From: Rhodospirillaceae bacterium CCH5-H10
GTDB taxonomy: Bacteria > Pseudomonadota > Alphaproteobacteria > Reyranellales > Reyranellaceae
DNA: 33,337 nt
Assembly: GCA_001557035.1 (NCBI GenBank)
Contig: LSKJ01000208.1
Location: 1-33,337 of the forward strand
Direction: 5' to 3'
Each line of letters starts with the position of its first letter. The stretch's first letter is position 1. Below, in pieces: positions 21,553 through 30,034 of the stretch. The notes under the pieces were generated by a model. The model ran no database searches and had not been told where the DNA came from. It saw only the letters and a program-made list of their open reading frames with translations. The position numbers and the translations under genes were made by a program.

Positions 21553-24500
21553 ATGATTTCCGCGTTCTTCATCAACCGGCCGGTCCTGGCCAACGTCCTC
21601 GCCATCATCATCGTGCTGATCGGCGGCGTGGCGCTGGCGACCCTGCCGGTCGCGCAGTATCCCAACGTCGTGCCGCCCACGGTCCAGGTCACCACGACCT
21701 ATCCGGGCGCGAGCGCTGCCGTGGTCGTCAACGACGTCGCATTGCCTGTCGAGCTGCAGGTCAACGGCGTCGAGAAGATGATCTACATGCAGTCCTACAG
21801 CACGGACTCCGGCACCTACACGCTGACGGTGACCTTCGAGATCGGCACCGATCTCGATTTCGCGCAGGTGCTGGTGCAGAATCAGGTGAGCGCCGCGCTC
21901 GCGTCCCTGCCGGCTCCCGTTCAGGCGCAGGGCCTGGTCGTCCAGAAGAAGTCGACGTCGATCCTGCAGATCGTCTCGCTGACCTCGCCTGACGAGCGCT
22001 ACGACAGCCTCTATCTCAGCAACTACGCCACCATCAACCTCGTCAACGAACTCGCGCGCCTGCCCGGTGTCGGCAACGTCAACGTGCTGGGCGTCGGCCA
22101 GTATTCCATGCGCGTCTGGCTCGATCCGCAGAAGCTCTACGCCTTCGGCCTGACGCCATCGGATGTGAGCAAGGTCATCCAGCAGCAGAGCCAGGACGTG
22201 ACGGCGGGCCAGGTCGGCCAGCCGCCGGCGCCCAAGGGGCTCGACTTCCAGTACACGATCGACGTCGTCGGGCGCCTCAGCACACCCGAGGAATTCGGCA
22301 ACATCATCGTCAAGGCCGACCAGGGCAACGGCGGCCGCATCGTGCGGGTGCGCGACGTCGGCCGCGTCGAACTCGGTGCACAGACCTACTCCCAGACCTC
22401 GCACATCAACGGCAAGCCCAACTCCGGCATCGCGATCTACCAGCTCCCCGACGCCAACGCGCTCGACGTCGCCAAGCGCGTGAAGGCCAAGATGGCCGAG
22501 CTGTCCAAGTCCTTCCCGCCGGGTCTCGCCTACGAGGTGCCGTTCGACACCACGCGCTTCGTGACGGCGTCGATCCACGAGGTCTTCATGACCCTGATCG
22601 AGGCCGGCATCCTGGTCCTGATCGTGATCGTGATCTTCCTGCAGGACTGGCGCGCCATGCTGGTCCCGGCGACCACGATTCCCGTCACGATCATCGGCGC
22701 CTTCGCCGCCATGGCCGCGCTCGGGTTCACCATCAACACCACGACCATGTTCGGCATCGTGCTGGCCATCGGCATCGTGGTCGACGACGCGATCGTGATC
22801 GTCGAGGGCGTCGCCCACCACATCGAGCGGGGCATGACGCCCCATGACGCCTCGATCAAGGCGATGGACGAACTGTTCGGCCCCGTCATCGGCATCACCC
22901 TGGTGCTGATGTCGGTGTTCCTGCCGGCCGCCTTCCTGCCGGGCCTCACCGGCCAGATGTTCGCCCAGTTCGCCCTGGTGATCGCCGCCACGGCACTGAT
23001 CAGCGCCATCAACGCCGCCACGCTGAAGCCCACCCAGTGCGCCATGTGGCTGCGTGCCGCGACGCCGCCGGAGAAGCGCAACGTCTTCTTCCGCAGCTTC
23101 AACAAGGTCTACAAAAAGCTCGAAGACGGCTATGCCTGGGTTGTCGGCCACATGGTCCACCATGCCGGCATCATGGTCGTCATCGCGCTCATCGCCGCCG
23201 GCATCGGCGGCTGGGGCGTCGCGCGCCTGCCGACGGCGTTCATTCCCAACGAGGACCAGGGCTACGTGATCATCGGCGTACAGCTTCCCGATGGCGCATC
23301 GCTCGAGCGTACCGGGGCCACGCTGCACAAGGCCGCCGAGATCGCCATGGCGGCGCCCGGCGTCGAGAACGTGGTCGCACTGGGCGGCATGTCGGTGCTC
23401 GACAACAACTCGTCTCTGGCGAACGCCGCCGTGTCCTACGTCATCCTCAAGGACTGGGACACGCGCCTGAAGCAGCCCGGCCAGGACCTGCGCTCGATCG
23501 TGCTCGGCCTGATGGAGAAGCTGAAGTCCCTCGAGGACGGCCGCGCCTTCGTCATCGTGCCGCCCGCCATCCAGGGCATCGGCAATGCCGGCGGCTTCCA
23601 GATGCAGATCGAGCAGAAGGACGGCAGCTTCGACTACACCAAGCTGCAGGCCATCACCGACACGATGATCCAGAACGCCAGCACGCAGTCGGCGCTGACC
23701 AACCTCGTGACCTCGTTCCGGGCCGGGGCCCCGCACGTGCGGGTCGAGGTCGATCGCGTGAAGGCCGAATCGCTGCGGGTGCCGGTCGGCGACGTCTTCA
23801 CGACACTGTCGAGCTACATGGGCTCGACCTACGTCAACCGCTTCAACAAGTTCGGCCTGAGCCTGCAGGTCTACATCCAGGCCGACTCGCAGTACCGCAC
23901 GCGGCCCGAGGACATCCTGAGGCTTCAGGTGAAGAACCTCGACGGCCAGATGGTGCCGCTCGGCGCCATCGCGGAGCTGAAGCCGGCCCTCGGCCCGCCG
24001 CTGATCAGCCTCTACAATCTCTACCCCTCGGCCGCGATCGTCGGCTCGCCCGCGCCAGGCTTCAGCTCGGGCGACAGCATCGAGCTGATGGATCAGATCG
24101 CGAAGGCGATCCTGCCGCCCGGCACCGGCTTTGAGTGGACGGCCATGGCCTACCAGGAGAACATCGTCGGCAACCAGCTGATGTACGTCTTCGTGCTGGC
24201 CATCCTGCTGGTCTATCTCTGCCTTGCCGGACAGTACGAGAGCTGGATCGCGCCGCTCGGCGTCATCCTCGCCGTGCCGCTGGCGCTGAGCGGCCCGGCG
24301 ATCGCACTCACCGCGGTCGGCCTCGCGAACAACATCTACACGCAGATCGGCCTGATGCTGCTGATCGCGCTGGGCGCCAAGAACGCCATCCTGATCGTCG
24401 AAGTGGCGCGCGAGCGCCGCGCCGAGGGCATGGAGATCATGGAATCCGCCATCGAAGCGGCGCGCACCCGCTTCCGGCCGATCCTGATGACCTCCTTCGC

Positions 24501-24732
24501 CTTCATCCTGGGCGTGGTGCCGCTGGTGACGGCGACCGGCGCCGGCGCCAACTCGCGCATCTCGCTCGGCATGTGCGTGATGAGCGGCATGATCGCCTCG
24601 ACCTGCCTCGCCGTGTTGTTCGTGCCGTCGTTCTTCACCGTGCTGCAGCGCTTCGAGGAGCGCGGCAAGGCGAAGAAGAAGAAGCCCACGTCCACGCCGC
24701 CGGCCGAGGGCCTGCCCGCCGCCGGAGACTGA
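21553..24732 (+). CDS. RND efflux pump inner-membrane transporter (HAE1/AcrB family)
   Basis: A 1059-residue pump with the usual 12-helix, two large periplasmic loop plan. It starts MISAFFINRPVLANVLAIII, has the PVAQYPNVVPPTVQV porter entry, and the proton-relay residues D411 and D412 in helix 4 (GIVVDDAIVIVEG) and K943 in helix 10 (LIALGAKNAILIVE), matching AcrB D407/D408/K940. The FxFELP-like segment appears as GRAFVIVPPAIQGIGNAGGFQM. It exports hydrophobic compounds with the adaptor upstream. There is no outer-membrane channel gene nearby, so a shared TolC/OprM-type channel is expected. GGGAAA lies 12 nt before the ATG. No local regulator (TetR/MarR) is present. The C-terminal tail is Lys-rich (KAKKKKPTS). 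Confidence 0.95.
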   Translation: MISAFFINRPVLANVLAIIIVLIGGVALATLPVAQYPNVVPPTVQVTTTYPGASAAVVVNDVALPVELQVNGVEKMIYMQSYSTDSGTYTLTVTFEIGTDLDFAQVLVQNQVSAALASLPAPVQAQGLVVQKKSTSILQIVSLTSPDERYDSLYLSNYATINLVNELARLPGVGNVNVLGVGQYSMRVWLDPQKLYAFGLTPSDVSKVIQQQSQDVTAGQVGQPPAPKGLDFQYTIDVVGRLSTPEEFGNIIVKADQGNGGRIVRVRDVGRVELGAQTYSQTSHINGKPNSGIAIYQLPDANALDVAKRVKAKMAELSKSFPPGLAYEVPFDTTRFVTASIHEVFMTLIEAGILVLIVIVIFLQDWRAMLVPATTIPVTIIGAFAAMAALGFTINTTTMFGIVLAIGIVVDDAIVIVEGVAHHIERGMTPHDASIKAMDELFGPVIGITLVLMSVFLPAAFLPGLTGQMFAQFALVIAATALISAINAATLKPTQCAMWLRAATPPEKRNVFFRSFNKVYKKLEDGYAWVVGHMVHHAGIMVVIALIAAGIGGWGVARLPTAFIPNEDQGYVIIGVQLPDGASLERTGATLHKAAEIAMAAPGVENVVALGGMSVLDNNSSLANAAVSYVILKDWDTRLKQPGQDLRSIVLGLMEKLKSLEDGRAFVIVPPAIQGIGNAGGFQMQIEQKDGSFDYTKLQAITDTMIQNASTQSALTNLVTSFRAGAPHVRVEVDRVKAESLRVPVGDVFTTLSSYMGSTYVNRFNKFGLSLQVYIQADSQYRTRPEDILRLQVKNLDGQMVPLGAIAELKPALGPPLISLYNLYPSAAIVGSPAPGFSSGDSIELMDQIAKAILPPGTGFEWTAMAYQENIVGNQLMYVFVLAILLVYLCLAGQYESWIAPLGVILAVPLALSGPAIALTAVGLANNIYTQIGLMLLIALGAKNAILIVEVARERRAEGMEIMESAIEAARTRFRPILMTSFAFILGVVPLVTATGAGANSRISLGMCVMSGMIASTCLAVLFVPSFFTVLQRFEERGKAKKKKPTSTPPAEGLPAAGD

Positions 24733-24748
24733 TCCGGCGGCGGCAGGC

Positions 24749-24763
24749 CGAGGCTCAGCCTCG
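24749..24763. terminator. Hairpin at the convergent junction of the RND pump and flavin-type protein genes
   Basis: CGAGGCT-C-AGCCTCG forms a perfect 7-bp dyad between the two convergent genes, and it overlaps the stop codon of the minus-strand gene (24755-24757). Its position suits a bidirectional terminator. There is no T-run on either side and the loop would be only one base, so a cruciform-like or chance origin is possible. Confidence 0.3.
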
Positions 24764-25249
24764 CAGGCTCACTTCCGCGACCTTGTCCTTGTAGTCGGAC
24801 TTCGGATCGACGCCGAGGAGCATCTTGATGCCGGCGATGATGCTCGATGCATCCAGCCAGATCTCCGCCTTCTCTGCGTCCAGCCGCAGCAAGGCGAGCT
24901 TGGGGTCGGTCTTCCCGCCCTCGAACCACGCCTCGACGTAGCGGTTCCAGAGGCGGTCGATCGTCGCCGGGTTGTTGTCGAGCGTCAGCCCGCCATGCAC
25001 CGTGGCGAACAGATCGTGCCCCTTGGAGGTGAAGGTGGCGATGGCGCGATTGCCCTGCCCCGCTCCGAGCTTCTGAACGATCGCGTTGTCCTTGCTGGTG
25101 AAGAACCAGATCGGCCCCCGCTCGCCGTCGAGCTGTGCGGTCATGGGACGGGCATGGCCGTCCTCGACCCCGTCGAGGCCGAGCATCATGGTCATGTCCG
25201 ACTTCAGGGCGGACCAGAACTTCTCTTCGATTTCCTTGGGCGTGGGCAT
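24755..25249 (-). CDS. Pyridoxamine 5'-phosphate oxidase-fold protein (general stress protein 26-like)
   Basis: A 164-residue split-barrel flavin-binding-type protein. It starts MPTPKEIEEKFWSALKSD and has the MTMMLGLDGVEDGHARPMTAQL strand pair, then GPIWFFTSKDNAIVQKL, AIATFTSKGHDLFATVHG and LWNRYVEAWFEGGKTDPKLALLR, all typical of the general stress protein 26/PNPOx-like group. Members bind FMN or F420 or have no catalytic role. The start at 25249 is set by AAGGAG 6 nt upstream; the frame is open for 26 more codons without a ribosome site. It is divergent from the following FAD oxidoreductase gene and convergent with the RND pump gene. Confidence 0.88.
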   Translation of the reverse strand: MPTPKEIEEKFWSALKSDMTMMLGLDGVEDGHARPMTAQLDGERGPIWFFTSKDNAIVQKLGAGQGNRAIATFTSKGHDLFATVHGGLTLDNNPATIDRLWNRYVEAWFEGGKTDPKLALLRLDAEKAEIWLDASSIIAGIKMLLGVDPKSDYKDKVAEVSLRG

Positions 25250-25285
25250 CGCATGCTCCTTCAAAGGTGACGGGAATCTCGGTCG

Positions 25286-25337
25286 CCAACGCGCGTGACG
25301 GAGGGCCGTTGCAACGTCGGCGGGCACGCGGCGTTGG
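25286..25337. repeat. Nested inverted repeats in a divergent promoter region
   Basis: The arms CCAACGCGCGTG (25286-25297) and CACGCGGCGTTGG (25325-25337) are complementary except for one extra base. Between them lies a perfect palindrome, CGTTGCAACG (25307-25316). The block occupies the centre of the 116-bp gap between the divergent PNPOx-fold and FAD-oxidoreductase genes, where a regulator would be expected to bind. No -10/-35 pair is convincing. Confidence 0.35.
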
Positions 25338-25365
25338 GTGGCGTGGCCCTTTGCGAGACCGACCG

Positions 25366-26586
25366 GTGAGCGCGACCCAGAACCGTAAACTGAGAACCGG
25401 ACGAAGCGTCTGGCAGGGCACCCCGATCCCCCGAATTCCGACCCGGCGCCTGCAGCGCGACATCGCCTGCGACGTCCTGGTGATCGGCGCCGGCATCAGC
25501 GGCGCCCTGATCGCCGAACGTCTGACGGAAGACGGGTTCGACGTCGCAGTCATCGACCGCCGCGGGCCGCTGGCGGGTTCGACGACGGCGTCCACCGCCC
25601 TGCTGCAGTACGAGCTCGACATGCCCTTGAGCCGGCTCGCGCGCCGGATCGGGCTTGCGCGCGCGGAACGCCTGTGGCGGCGATCCAAGCTCGCCCTCGG
25701 CGCGCTCGACGAGCGTCTCCATCGGCTAGGGCTTGATCGGGACTGCGCTCGTCGCAGCTCGCTTTACCTGCAGGGCGACGTGCTGGATGCGGACGGGCTG
25801 CGCGAGGAAGCGGCAGCCCGGCGGCGCGCCGGCTTCGAAGTCTCCTTCCTTGCGCGCAGCGAAGTCGAGCACGACTACGGAATCGAGGGTCGCGCCGCGC
25901 TGCTCGGCCACGGCGGCCTCACCGCCGACCCGCGCAGGCTGGCGGCGGGCTTTCTGCGGGTGGCCCTCGAGCGCAAGTTGCGCCTCTATGCGCCGGCCGA
26001 AGCGATGGCCGTCGAGCCTCTCGCGACCGGCGCCGTCGTCCATACCGATGGCCCTTCGATCCGCGCGCAGGCGGTCGTGTTCGCCACCGGCTACGAGATG
26101 CCCAAGGGCGTTCCTCGCAAAGGCCATCGCATCACCTCGACCTGGGCTCTCGCGACCCGTCCTCAGCCGCGCGCCGCCTGGCGTGACGCGGCGATGATCA
26201 GCGAGGCGTCGGATCCCTATCTCTACCTGCGCGTCGGGCCGCAGGGCCGCATCATCTGCGGCGGCGAAGACGAGGCTTCCATCGACCAGGCCACGCGAGA
26301 CGCACTGATTCCGGAGAAGACCGCGGCCCTGGAGGCGAAGCTCGCGCGGCTGATGCCGCACCTGCATCCGAAGGCAGACTATGCGTGGGCGGGGAGCTTC
26401 GGCGCCTCCCCCACGGGCTCGCCCTCGATCGGCGCGGTGCCGGGCATGAAGAACTGCTTCGCCGCGCTCGGTTATGGCGGCAACGGCATCACCTTCTCGA
26501 TGCTCTCGGCGCAAATCCTGGCGACCGCGATCGCAGGCCGTGACGATCCCGACGGCGACCTCTTCTCTTTCCGGCGAAAGTTCTGA
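25366..26586 (+). CDS. FAD-dependent oxidoreductase (DAO family)
   Basis: A 406-residue glycine/D-amino-acid-oxidase-type flavoprotein. After the N terminus (KLRTGRSVWQGTP, typical of the group) it has DVLVIGAGISGALIAERL (36-53, motif GAGISG), then AGSTTASTALLQYELD as the flavin-adjacent loop. The C-terminal half contains YLYLRVGPQGRIICGGEDE and SFGASPTGSPSIGAVPG, then ALGYGGNGITFSMLSAQIL. The frame is open from 25135, but upstream codons overlap the divergent gene and look non-coding. GTG 25366 is the most likely start; TTG 25351 is possible, and the ribosome site is weak. The substrate (amino acid or other amine) is not identifiable. It converges with the receiver gene, 29 bp between the stops. 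Confidence 0.8.
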   Translation: MSATQNRKLRTGRSVWQGTPIPRIPTRRLQRDIACDVLVIGAGISGALIAERLTEDGFDVAVIDRRGPLAGSTTASTALLQYELDMPLSRLARRIGLARAERLWRRSKLALGALDERLHRLGLDRDCARRSSLYLQGDVLDADGLREEAAARRRAGFEVSFLARSEVEHDYGIEGRAALLGHGGLTADPRRLAAGFLRVALERKLRLYAPAEAMAVEPLATGAVVHTDGPSIRAQAVVFATGYEMPKGVPRKGHRITSTWALATRPQPRAAWRDAAMISEASDPYLYLRVGPQGRIICGGEDEASIDQATRDALIPEKTAALEAKLARLMPHLHPKADYAWAGSFGASPTGSPSIGAVPGMKNCFAALGYGGNGITFSMLSAQILATAIAGRDDPDGDLFSFRRKF

Positions 26587-26615
26587 GGGGCGACGGAAGT
26601 TCCGAGCGCCGTTCG

Positions 26616-26984
26616 CTATTGCCCGGCGATCAGCTTGGCCAGCGCGTCGACGATCTCCTCGGCACGGAACGGCTTGTCGAAGAACGGCCTGTCGCCATGA
26701 CGCAGCGGCATGAGCGCCGTCGAGCGGCCACTGGCGAAAACGTAGGGCACGCGCAGCGCCTGCAGCGTATCGGCGACGGGGAAAACCAGCTCGTCCTTGT
26801 TCAACCGGATATCGAGAATGGCGCCGTCGATCGCATGATCGGCAATCAGCGAAAAGGCCGCCTCGACGCTATTGGCGGGGCCGACAGGAAGCGCCCCCAC
26901 CGACAAAAGGGTAGCCCTAAGGTCCAGCCCTATGGCGGGATCGTTTTCGACGATGAGGATCGTGCGGCCATCAAGAAGCGCCAA
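26616..26984 (-). CDS. Single-domain response regulator (receiver protein)
   Basis: A 122-residue stand-alone CheY-like receiver. The acidic pair E13/D15 (IVENDP), the phospho-acceptor D58 (GAILDIRLN), S85 (FASG) and K104 (FFDKPF) are all in place. No output domain follows. This type is common in alphaproteobacteria, where such proteins shuttle phosphate or sequester partners in stress or cell-cycle circuits. The LDIRL element and the FxSG motif with Ser are typical of the alphaproteobacterial FAT-GUY-type group, but the full motif (PFxxxG-Y) is not clearly present, so that assignment stays open. The start is TTG (26984), since no in-frame ATG exists nearby and GGAG lies 8 nt upstream. No histidine kinase is encoded nearby. 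Confidence 0.88.
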   Translation of the reverse strand: MALLDGRTILIVENDPAIGLDLRATLLSVGALPVGPANSVEAAFSLIADHAIDGAILDIRLNKDELVFPVADTLQALRVPYVFASGRSTALMPLRHGDRPFFDKPFRAEEIVDALAKLIAGQ

Positions 26985-27163
26985 GAACCATACTCCAGTC
27001 AGCGCAGCATGAACGAGGGTCAGTCACTCCAGTTGCTTGCTCTAGCGGAGGCAACCAGACGACGGCAAGTCCGTTGGATGCACGCACCGTCACGGAACGA
27101 TCATCGCAGGCGGCCTCGCCCAGACGATCCAGACGTCGACGATAAACTTCAAGGAGACATGAC

Positions 27164-27241
27164 ATGGGCCGTTCGATCCTTCTCTGGCTGATCGGTGTGC
27201 CGATTCCCATCATCATCCTCCTGGCTCTGTTCTGGCGCTAG
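27164..27241 (+). CDS. Conserved 25-residue hydrophobic membrane peptide
   Basis: A short gene with its own GGAG site 8 nt before ATG 27164 and a TAG stop. It encodes MGRSILLWLIGVPIPIIILL followed by ALFWR: one transmembrane helix broken by a PIP motif, with a positively charged start and end. From memory, near-identical peptides (MGRGILLWLLGIPIPIIILL type) occur in many proteobacteria as unnamed small proteins, which is the main reason for calling it real. Function is unknown; possibilities include lipid or stress-related membrane roles. It lies 179 bp from the divergent receiver gene and 68 bp before the Bug receptor gene. It is below normal gene-finder length limits. Confidence 0.72.
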   Translation: MGRSILLWLIGVPIPIIILLALFWR

Positions 27242-27309
27242 GCGTTTGCCAGGCTTTGACCGCAGAGGCACTCTCGGCGCTTGAATGCAAAGCGTACGGA
27301 GCTGAAACG

Positions 27310-28272
27310 ATGCGGCGTCGTCAGTATCTCGGTCTTGCGGCGTCGGCTCTCCTCTTCCCGTCTTACGCCCGTTCGCAGGCCTACCCTTCGCGTCCGGTGA
27401 AGCTGGTTGTCGGCTATGCCGCTGGCGGCGTGAACGACGTGCTCGCCCGGTTAATGGGCCAGTATCTCTAGGAGCGGCTTGGCCAGTCGTTCGTGGTCGA
27501 GAACCGTCCGGGCGCGGGGAGCAACATCGCGACCGAGAGTGTGATCCGCGCCGCCCCCGACGGCTACACGCTGCTGCTGGCTTCGACAGCGAATGCCATC
27601 AATGCGACCCTCTACGACAAGCTCGGCTTCGACTTCGCGCGCGATATCGCACCGGTGGCCGGCATATGCCGTGTGCCGAACGTGATGCTACTCAATCCGT
27701 CGATGCCTGCCAGGACCGTTGGCGAGTTCATCGCCTACCTGAAGGCCAATCCGGGCAAGGTCAGCATGGCCTCGGCCGGCAACGGCAGCCCGCAACATGT
27801 CGCGGGCGAGCTGTTCAAGATGATGGCCGGTGTCGACATGGTGCACATCCCCTATCGCGGCGGCGCGCCAGCTCTCACCGACCTGCTGGCGGGACAGGTG
27901 CAGGTCTATTTCTCGAGTGTCGCCTCGGCGATCCAGTACATCAGGGCCGACAAGCTGCGCGCGCTGGCCGTCACCACCTCGAAGCGTTCCGACCTGTTGC
28001 CGGACCTGCCGACCCTGGCCGAGTTCCTGCCCGGCTACGAGGCGAGCCCGTGGTACGGGCTCGGCGCTCCGAAGGGCACGCCGGCCGAGGTGATCGCGAG
28101 GTTGAACGAGGAGGTCAACAAGGCCCTCGCCGATCCCGCGATCAAGACCCGCCTCGCCGAACTGGGCGCCACTCCACTGCCCGGATCGGCCGCCGATTTC
28201 GGCCGCCTGCTGGTCGAGGAAACCGACAAATGGGCGAAGGTGGTGAAGATGTCGGGTGCCAGGCCCGATTAG
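27310..28272 (+). pseudogene. Bug family tripartite tricarboxylate transporter solute receptor, interrupted by an in-frame amber codon
   Basis: The frame from ATG 27310 (GGAG 8 nt upstream) encodes a twin-arginine-like signal (MRRRQYLGLAASALLFPSYA), cleavage near SQA, and AYPSRPVKLVVGYAAGGVND, the Bug N terminus. Codon 54 is TAG (27469-27471), after GQYL. The next codon continues the family pattern, [20 protein letters not shown], in the same frame to 28272, with [51 protein letters not shown] and [19 protein letters not shown] normal homologue would be about 320 residues with Ser at codon 54, so one TCG-to-TAG change explains the break. A GTG at 27493 could restart translation but would lack the signal peptide. 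Sequencing error is an alternative. Confidence 0.85.
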
Positions 28273-28369
28273 GCCCTGCCCGCTCGCGTCGCCGCGCCAT
28301 TGCTTCGCCACGAGCCGCAAGGACGGCGAGACACTCGGAGAATGTTCGAAGGCATCTGGCGACAGGAAA

Positions 28370-28446
28370 TGGCGTCCTCGAGAGGATTCGAACCTCCGAC
28401 CTCCGGTTTAGGAAACCGCTGCTCTATCCGGCTGAGCTACGAGGAC
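28370..28446 (-). tRNA. tRNA-Arg (CCT anticodon)
   Basis: On the minus strand the gene runs from GTCCTCG (28446) to CGAGGAC plus discriminator G and encoded CCA (28370). The D arm is GCTC/GAGC, the anticodon stem has loop TTCCTAA, and the T arm is GGAGG-TTCGAAT-CCTCT. The CCT anticodon lies at 28410-28412 and reads AGG. All invariant positions are present, including T33, A37 and TTCGA in the T loop. The pair 27-43 would be G-G, a small blemish at the base of the anticodon stem. It lies between the broken Bug gene and the amidohydrolase gene. No integrase or att duplication is visible beside it. Confidence 0.95.
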
Positions 28447-28448
28447 GT

Positions 28449-28487
28449 GGGCTCCTTCTAGCCCAATCCCGGGTCCCTGGGGAACCC
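28449..28487 (-). terminator. Two candidate stem-loops after the amidohydrolase gene
   Basis: Between the amidohydrolase stop (28499) and the tRNA gene are two hairpins: GGGCT-CCTTCT-AGCCC (28449-28464) and GGGTCCC-TGG-GGAACCC with one C-A mismatch (28471-28487). They are well placed to end the amidohydrolase transcript. There is no T-run, so they could instead be processing signals upstream of the tRNA. Confidence 0.3.
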
Positions 28488-28498
28488 TGTCTGAGCCG

Positions 28499-29908
28499 TC
28501 AGGCCATCGCCGCGAGCCGGGCGGCGTGGCGGTTGTGCTCAGCCACCGTGCGGTCGAGGTCGATGGTCACGATCTGGCCGTCGCGCACGACGGGGCGGCC
28601 GGCGACGACCGTGTGGCGGGCCGACTGCGGCGCACAGAAGAGCGTGGCGGCAACGGGGTCGGCCAGCGCGCCAGCATAGCCCAGGCTGTTGAGGGCGAGG
28701 GCGAAGAAATCGCACTGCTTGCCGACCGCCAGCGCGCCGATGTCGTCGCGGCCGAGCAGCGACGCGCTCCCCAGAGTCGCCAGTTCGAGCGCCTGGCGGG
28801 CGGTCATCCATTCGGCGTCGCGGCTCGGGTCCGACGTCGAGAGAGCGGTGTCCGGCCCCTCGGGCGGGCGCAGGCCGATCTGCAGGCGGGCCAGCAGCAT
28901 CGCCTGCCGCACCTCGCCCAGCATGTGGTTGCCGTCGTTGCTGGCCGATCCGTCGACGCCGATGCCGACCTTCACGCCGGCGCGGCGATACTTCATCACC
29001 GGCGCGATTCCCGAGGCGAGCCGCATGTTCGAGCAGGGGCAATGGCAGGCGCCGATGCCCGCGCGGGCGAATTCCAGGATCTCCGCATCGTTCACGTGGA
29101 TCGCATGCGCGTACCAGACGTCGTCGCCGGCCCAGCCGACGGAGCGCATGTATTCCACCGGGCGCATCCCGTAGCGCCCGAGCGTGTAGCGCTCCTCGTC
29201 GACCGTCTCGCAGAGATGCGTGTGCAGGCGGATGCCGTGACGCCGCCCCAGGGCCGCCGACTGGCGCAGCAGTTCCGGCGTCACGGAGAAGGGCGAGCAG
29301 GGCGCCAGCACGATCTGCGTCATCGAGCCGGGCCCGGCATCGTGGTAGCGGCCGATGACGCGCTCGCAATCCTTCAGGATGTCGTCCTCGTCCTCCACGC
29401 AGGAGTCAGGCGGCAATCCACCCTTCGACTGGCCGAGCGACATCGAGCCGCGCGAAACGGCGAAGCGGATGCCGATCTCCTTCGCCGCCGCGATCTGGTC
29501 GTCGACGGCGCAGCCGTTACGGAAGACATAGGCGTGATCGAAAACCGTCGTGCAGCCCGACAAGGCAAGTTCGGCGCAGCCGACCAGCGTGGCGGTCCGG
29601 CTGGCCTCGGGCGTGCGCGCCGCCCACAGTTCGTAGTGCGCCTTCAGCCAGCGGAAGAGATTGTTGTTCTGCGCCGCCGGCAGCGCCCGCGTCAGCGTCT
29701 GGTCGAGATGGTGATGGCCGTTGATCAATCCCGGCAGGACGATGTGGCCTTTCAGATCCATGACCGTATCGGCGGTCGCGGGCAGCGACGTGGTCGGGCC
29801 GACGTTGCGAATGACGCCGTCGACCGCATAGAGCCCGCCATCGGACAGCTCGCGGCGCTGCTCGTCCATCGTGACGACGAGGGCATTCTTCACCAACAGC
29901 GTCGCCAT
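28499..29908 (-). CDS. Amidohydrolase, 8-oxoguanine deaminase-like (AtzB/TrzN subgroup)
   Basis: A 469-residue metal-dependent amidohydrolase. The metal-binding residues are H65 and H67 in NGHHHLDQTLTR, H229 and H231 in LHTHLCE (with E234), H268 in WYAHAIH, and D319 in GIGVDGSASNDG. AHCPCSNMRLASGIAP-type residues (HCPCSNMRLASGIAPV) and the SRGSMSLGQSKGGLPPD block match, from memory, 8-oxoguanine deaminases such as Pseudomonas PA0142, which convert 8-oxoguanine to urate. A 15-20 residue insertion (about 345-360, RPPEGPDTALSTSDPSRD) is not usual in that group. The start at 29908 has GGGGGAACTGGAAG upstream; the frame is open further but non-coding. Guanine deaminase or a triazine hydrolase are alternatives. 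It is divergent from the cupin gene. Confidence 0.83.
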   Translation of the reverse strand: MATLLVKNALVVTMDEQRRELSDGGLYAVDGVIRNVGPTTSLPATADTVMDLKGHIVLPGLINGHHHLDQTLTRALPAAQNNNLFRWLKAHYELWAARTPEASRTATLVGCAELALSGCTTVFDHAYVFRNGCAVDDQIAAAKEIGIRFAVSRGSMSLGQSKGGLPPDSCVEDEDDILKDCERVIGRYHDAGPGSMTQIVLAPCSPFSVTPELLRQSAALGRRHGIRLHTHLCETVDEERYTLGRYGMRPVEYMRSVGWAGDDVWYAHAIHVNDAEILEFARAGIGACHCPCSNMRLASGIAPVMKYRRAGVKVGIGVDGSASNDGNHMLGEVRQAMLLARLQIGLRPPEGPDTALSTSDPSRDAEWMTARQALELATLGSASLLGRDDIGALAVGKQCDFFALALNSLGYAGALADPVAATLFCAPQSARHTVVAGRPVVRDGQIVTIDLDRTVAEHNRHAARLAAMA

Positions 29909-30034
29909 CTTCCAGTTCCCCCGGACAGCCGACCGATCGTCGCGCTTGATCTGCCTTAATGCATCGACCGTTTTGTTGCCAGTCGGCAGGGCCCGTACTA
30001 GTTTGGCCAGATACTGCAAATTCAAGGCGGCAGC

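Noticed and set aside
21499..23736. A 745-codon minus-strand frame opposite the RND pump
   Set aside because: Its composition is low-complexity (His, Asp, Gln, Arg rich) and it lies entirely across conserved pump coding sequence.
27469..27471. The amber codon as a recoding site (pyrrolysine or suppressor-based)
   Set aside because: TAG serves as a normal stop in several neighbours, no Pyl genes are seen, and the protein family has no known recoding. A point mutation is simpler.
28370..28446. tRNA-Arg as the attachment site of an integrated element
   Set aside because: No integrase, no duplicated tRNA 3' end and no shift in gene type beside it.
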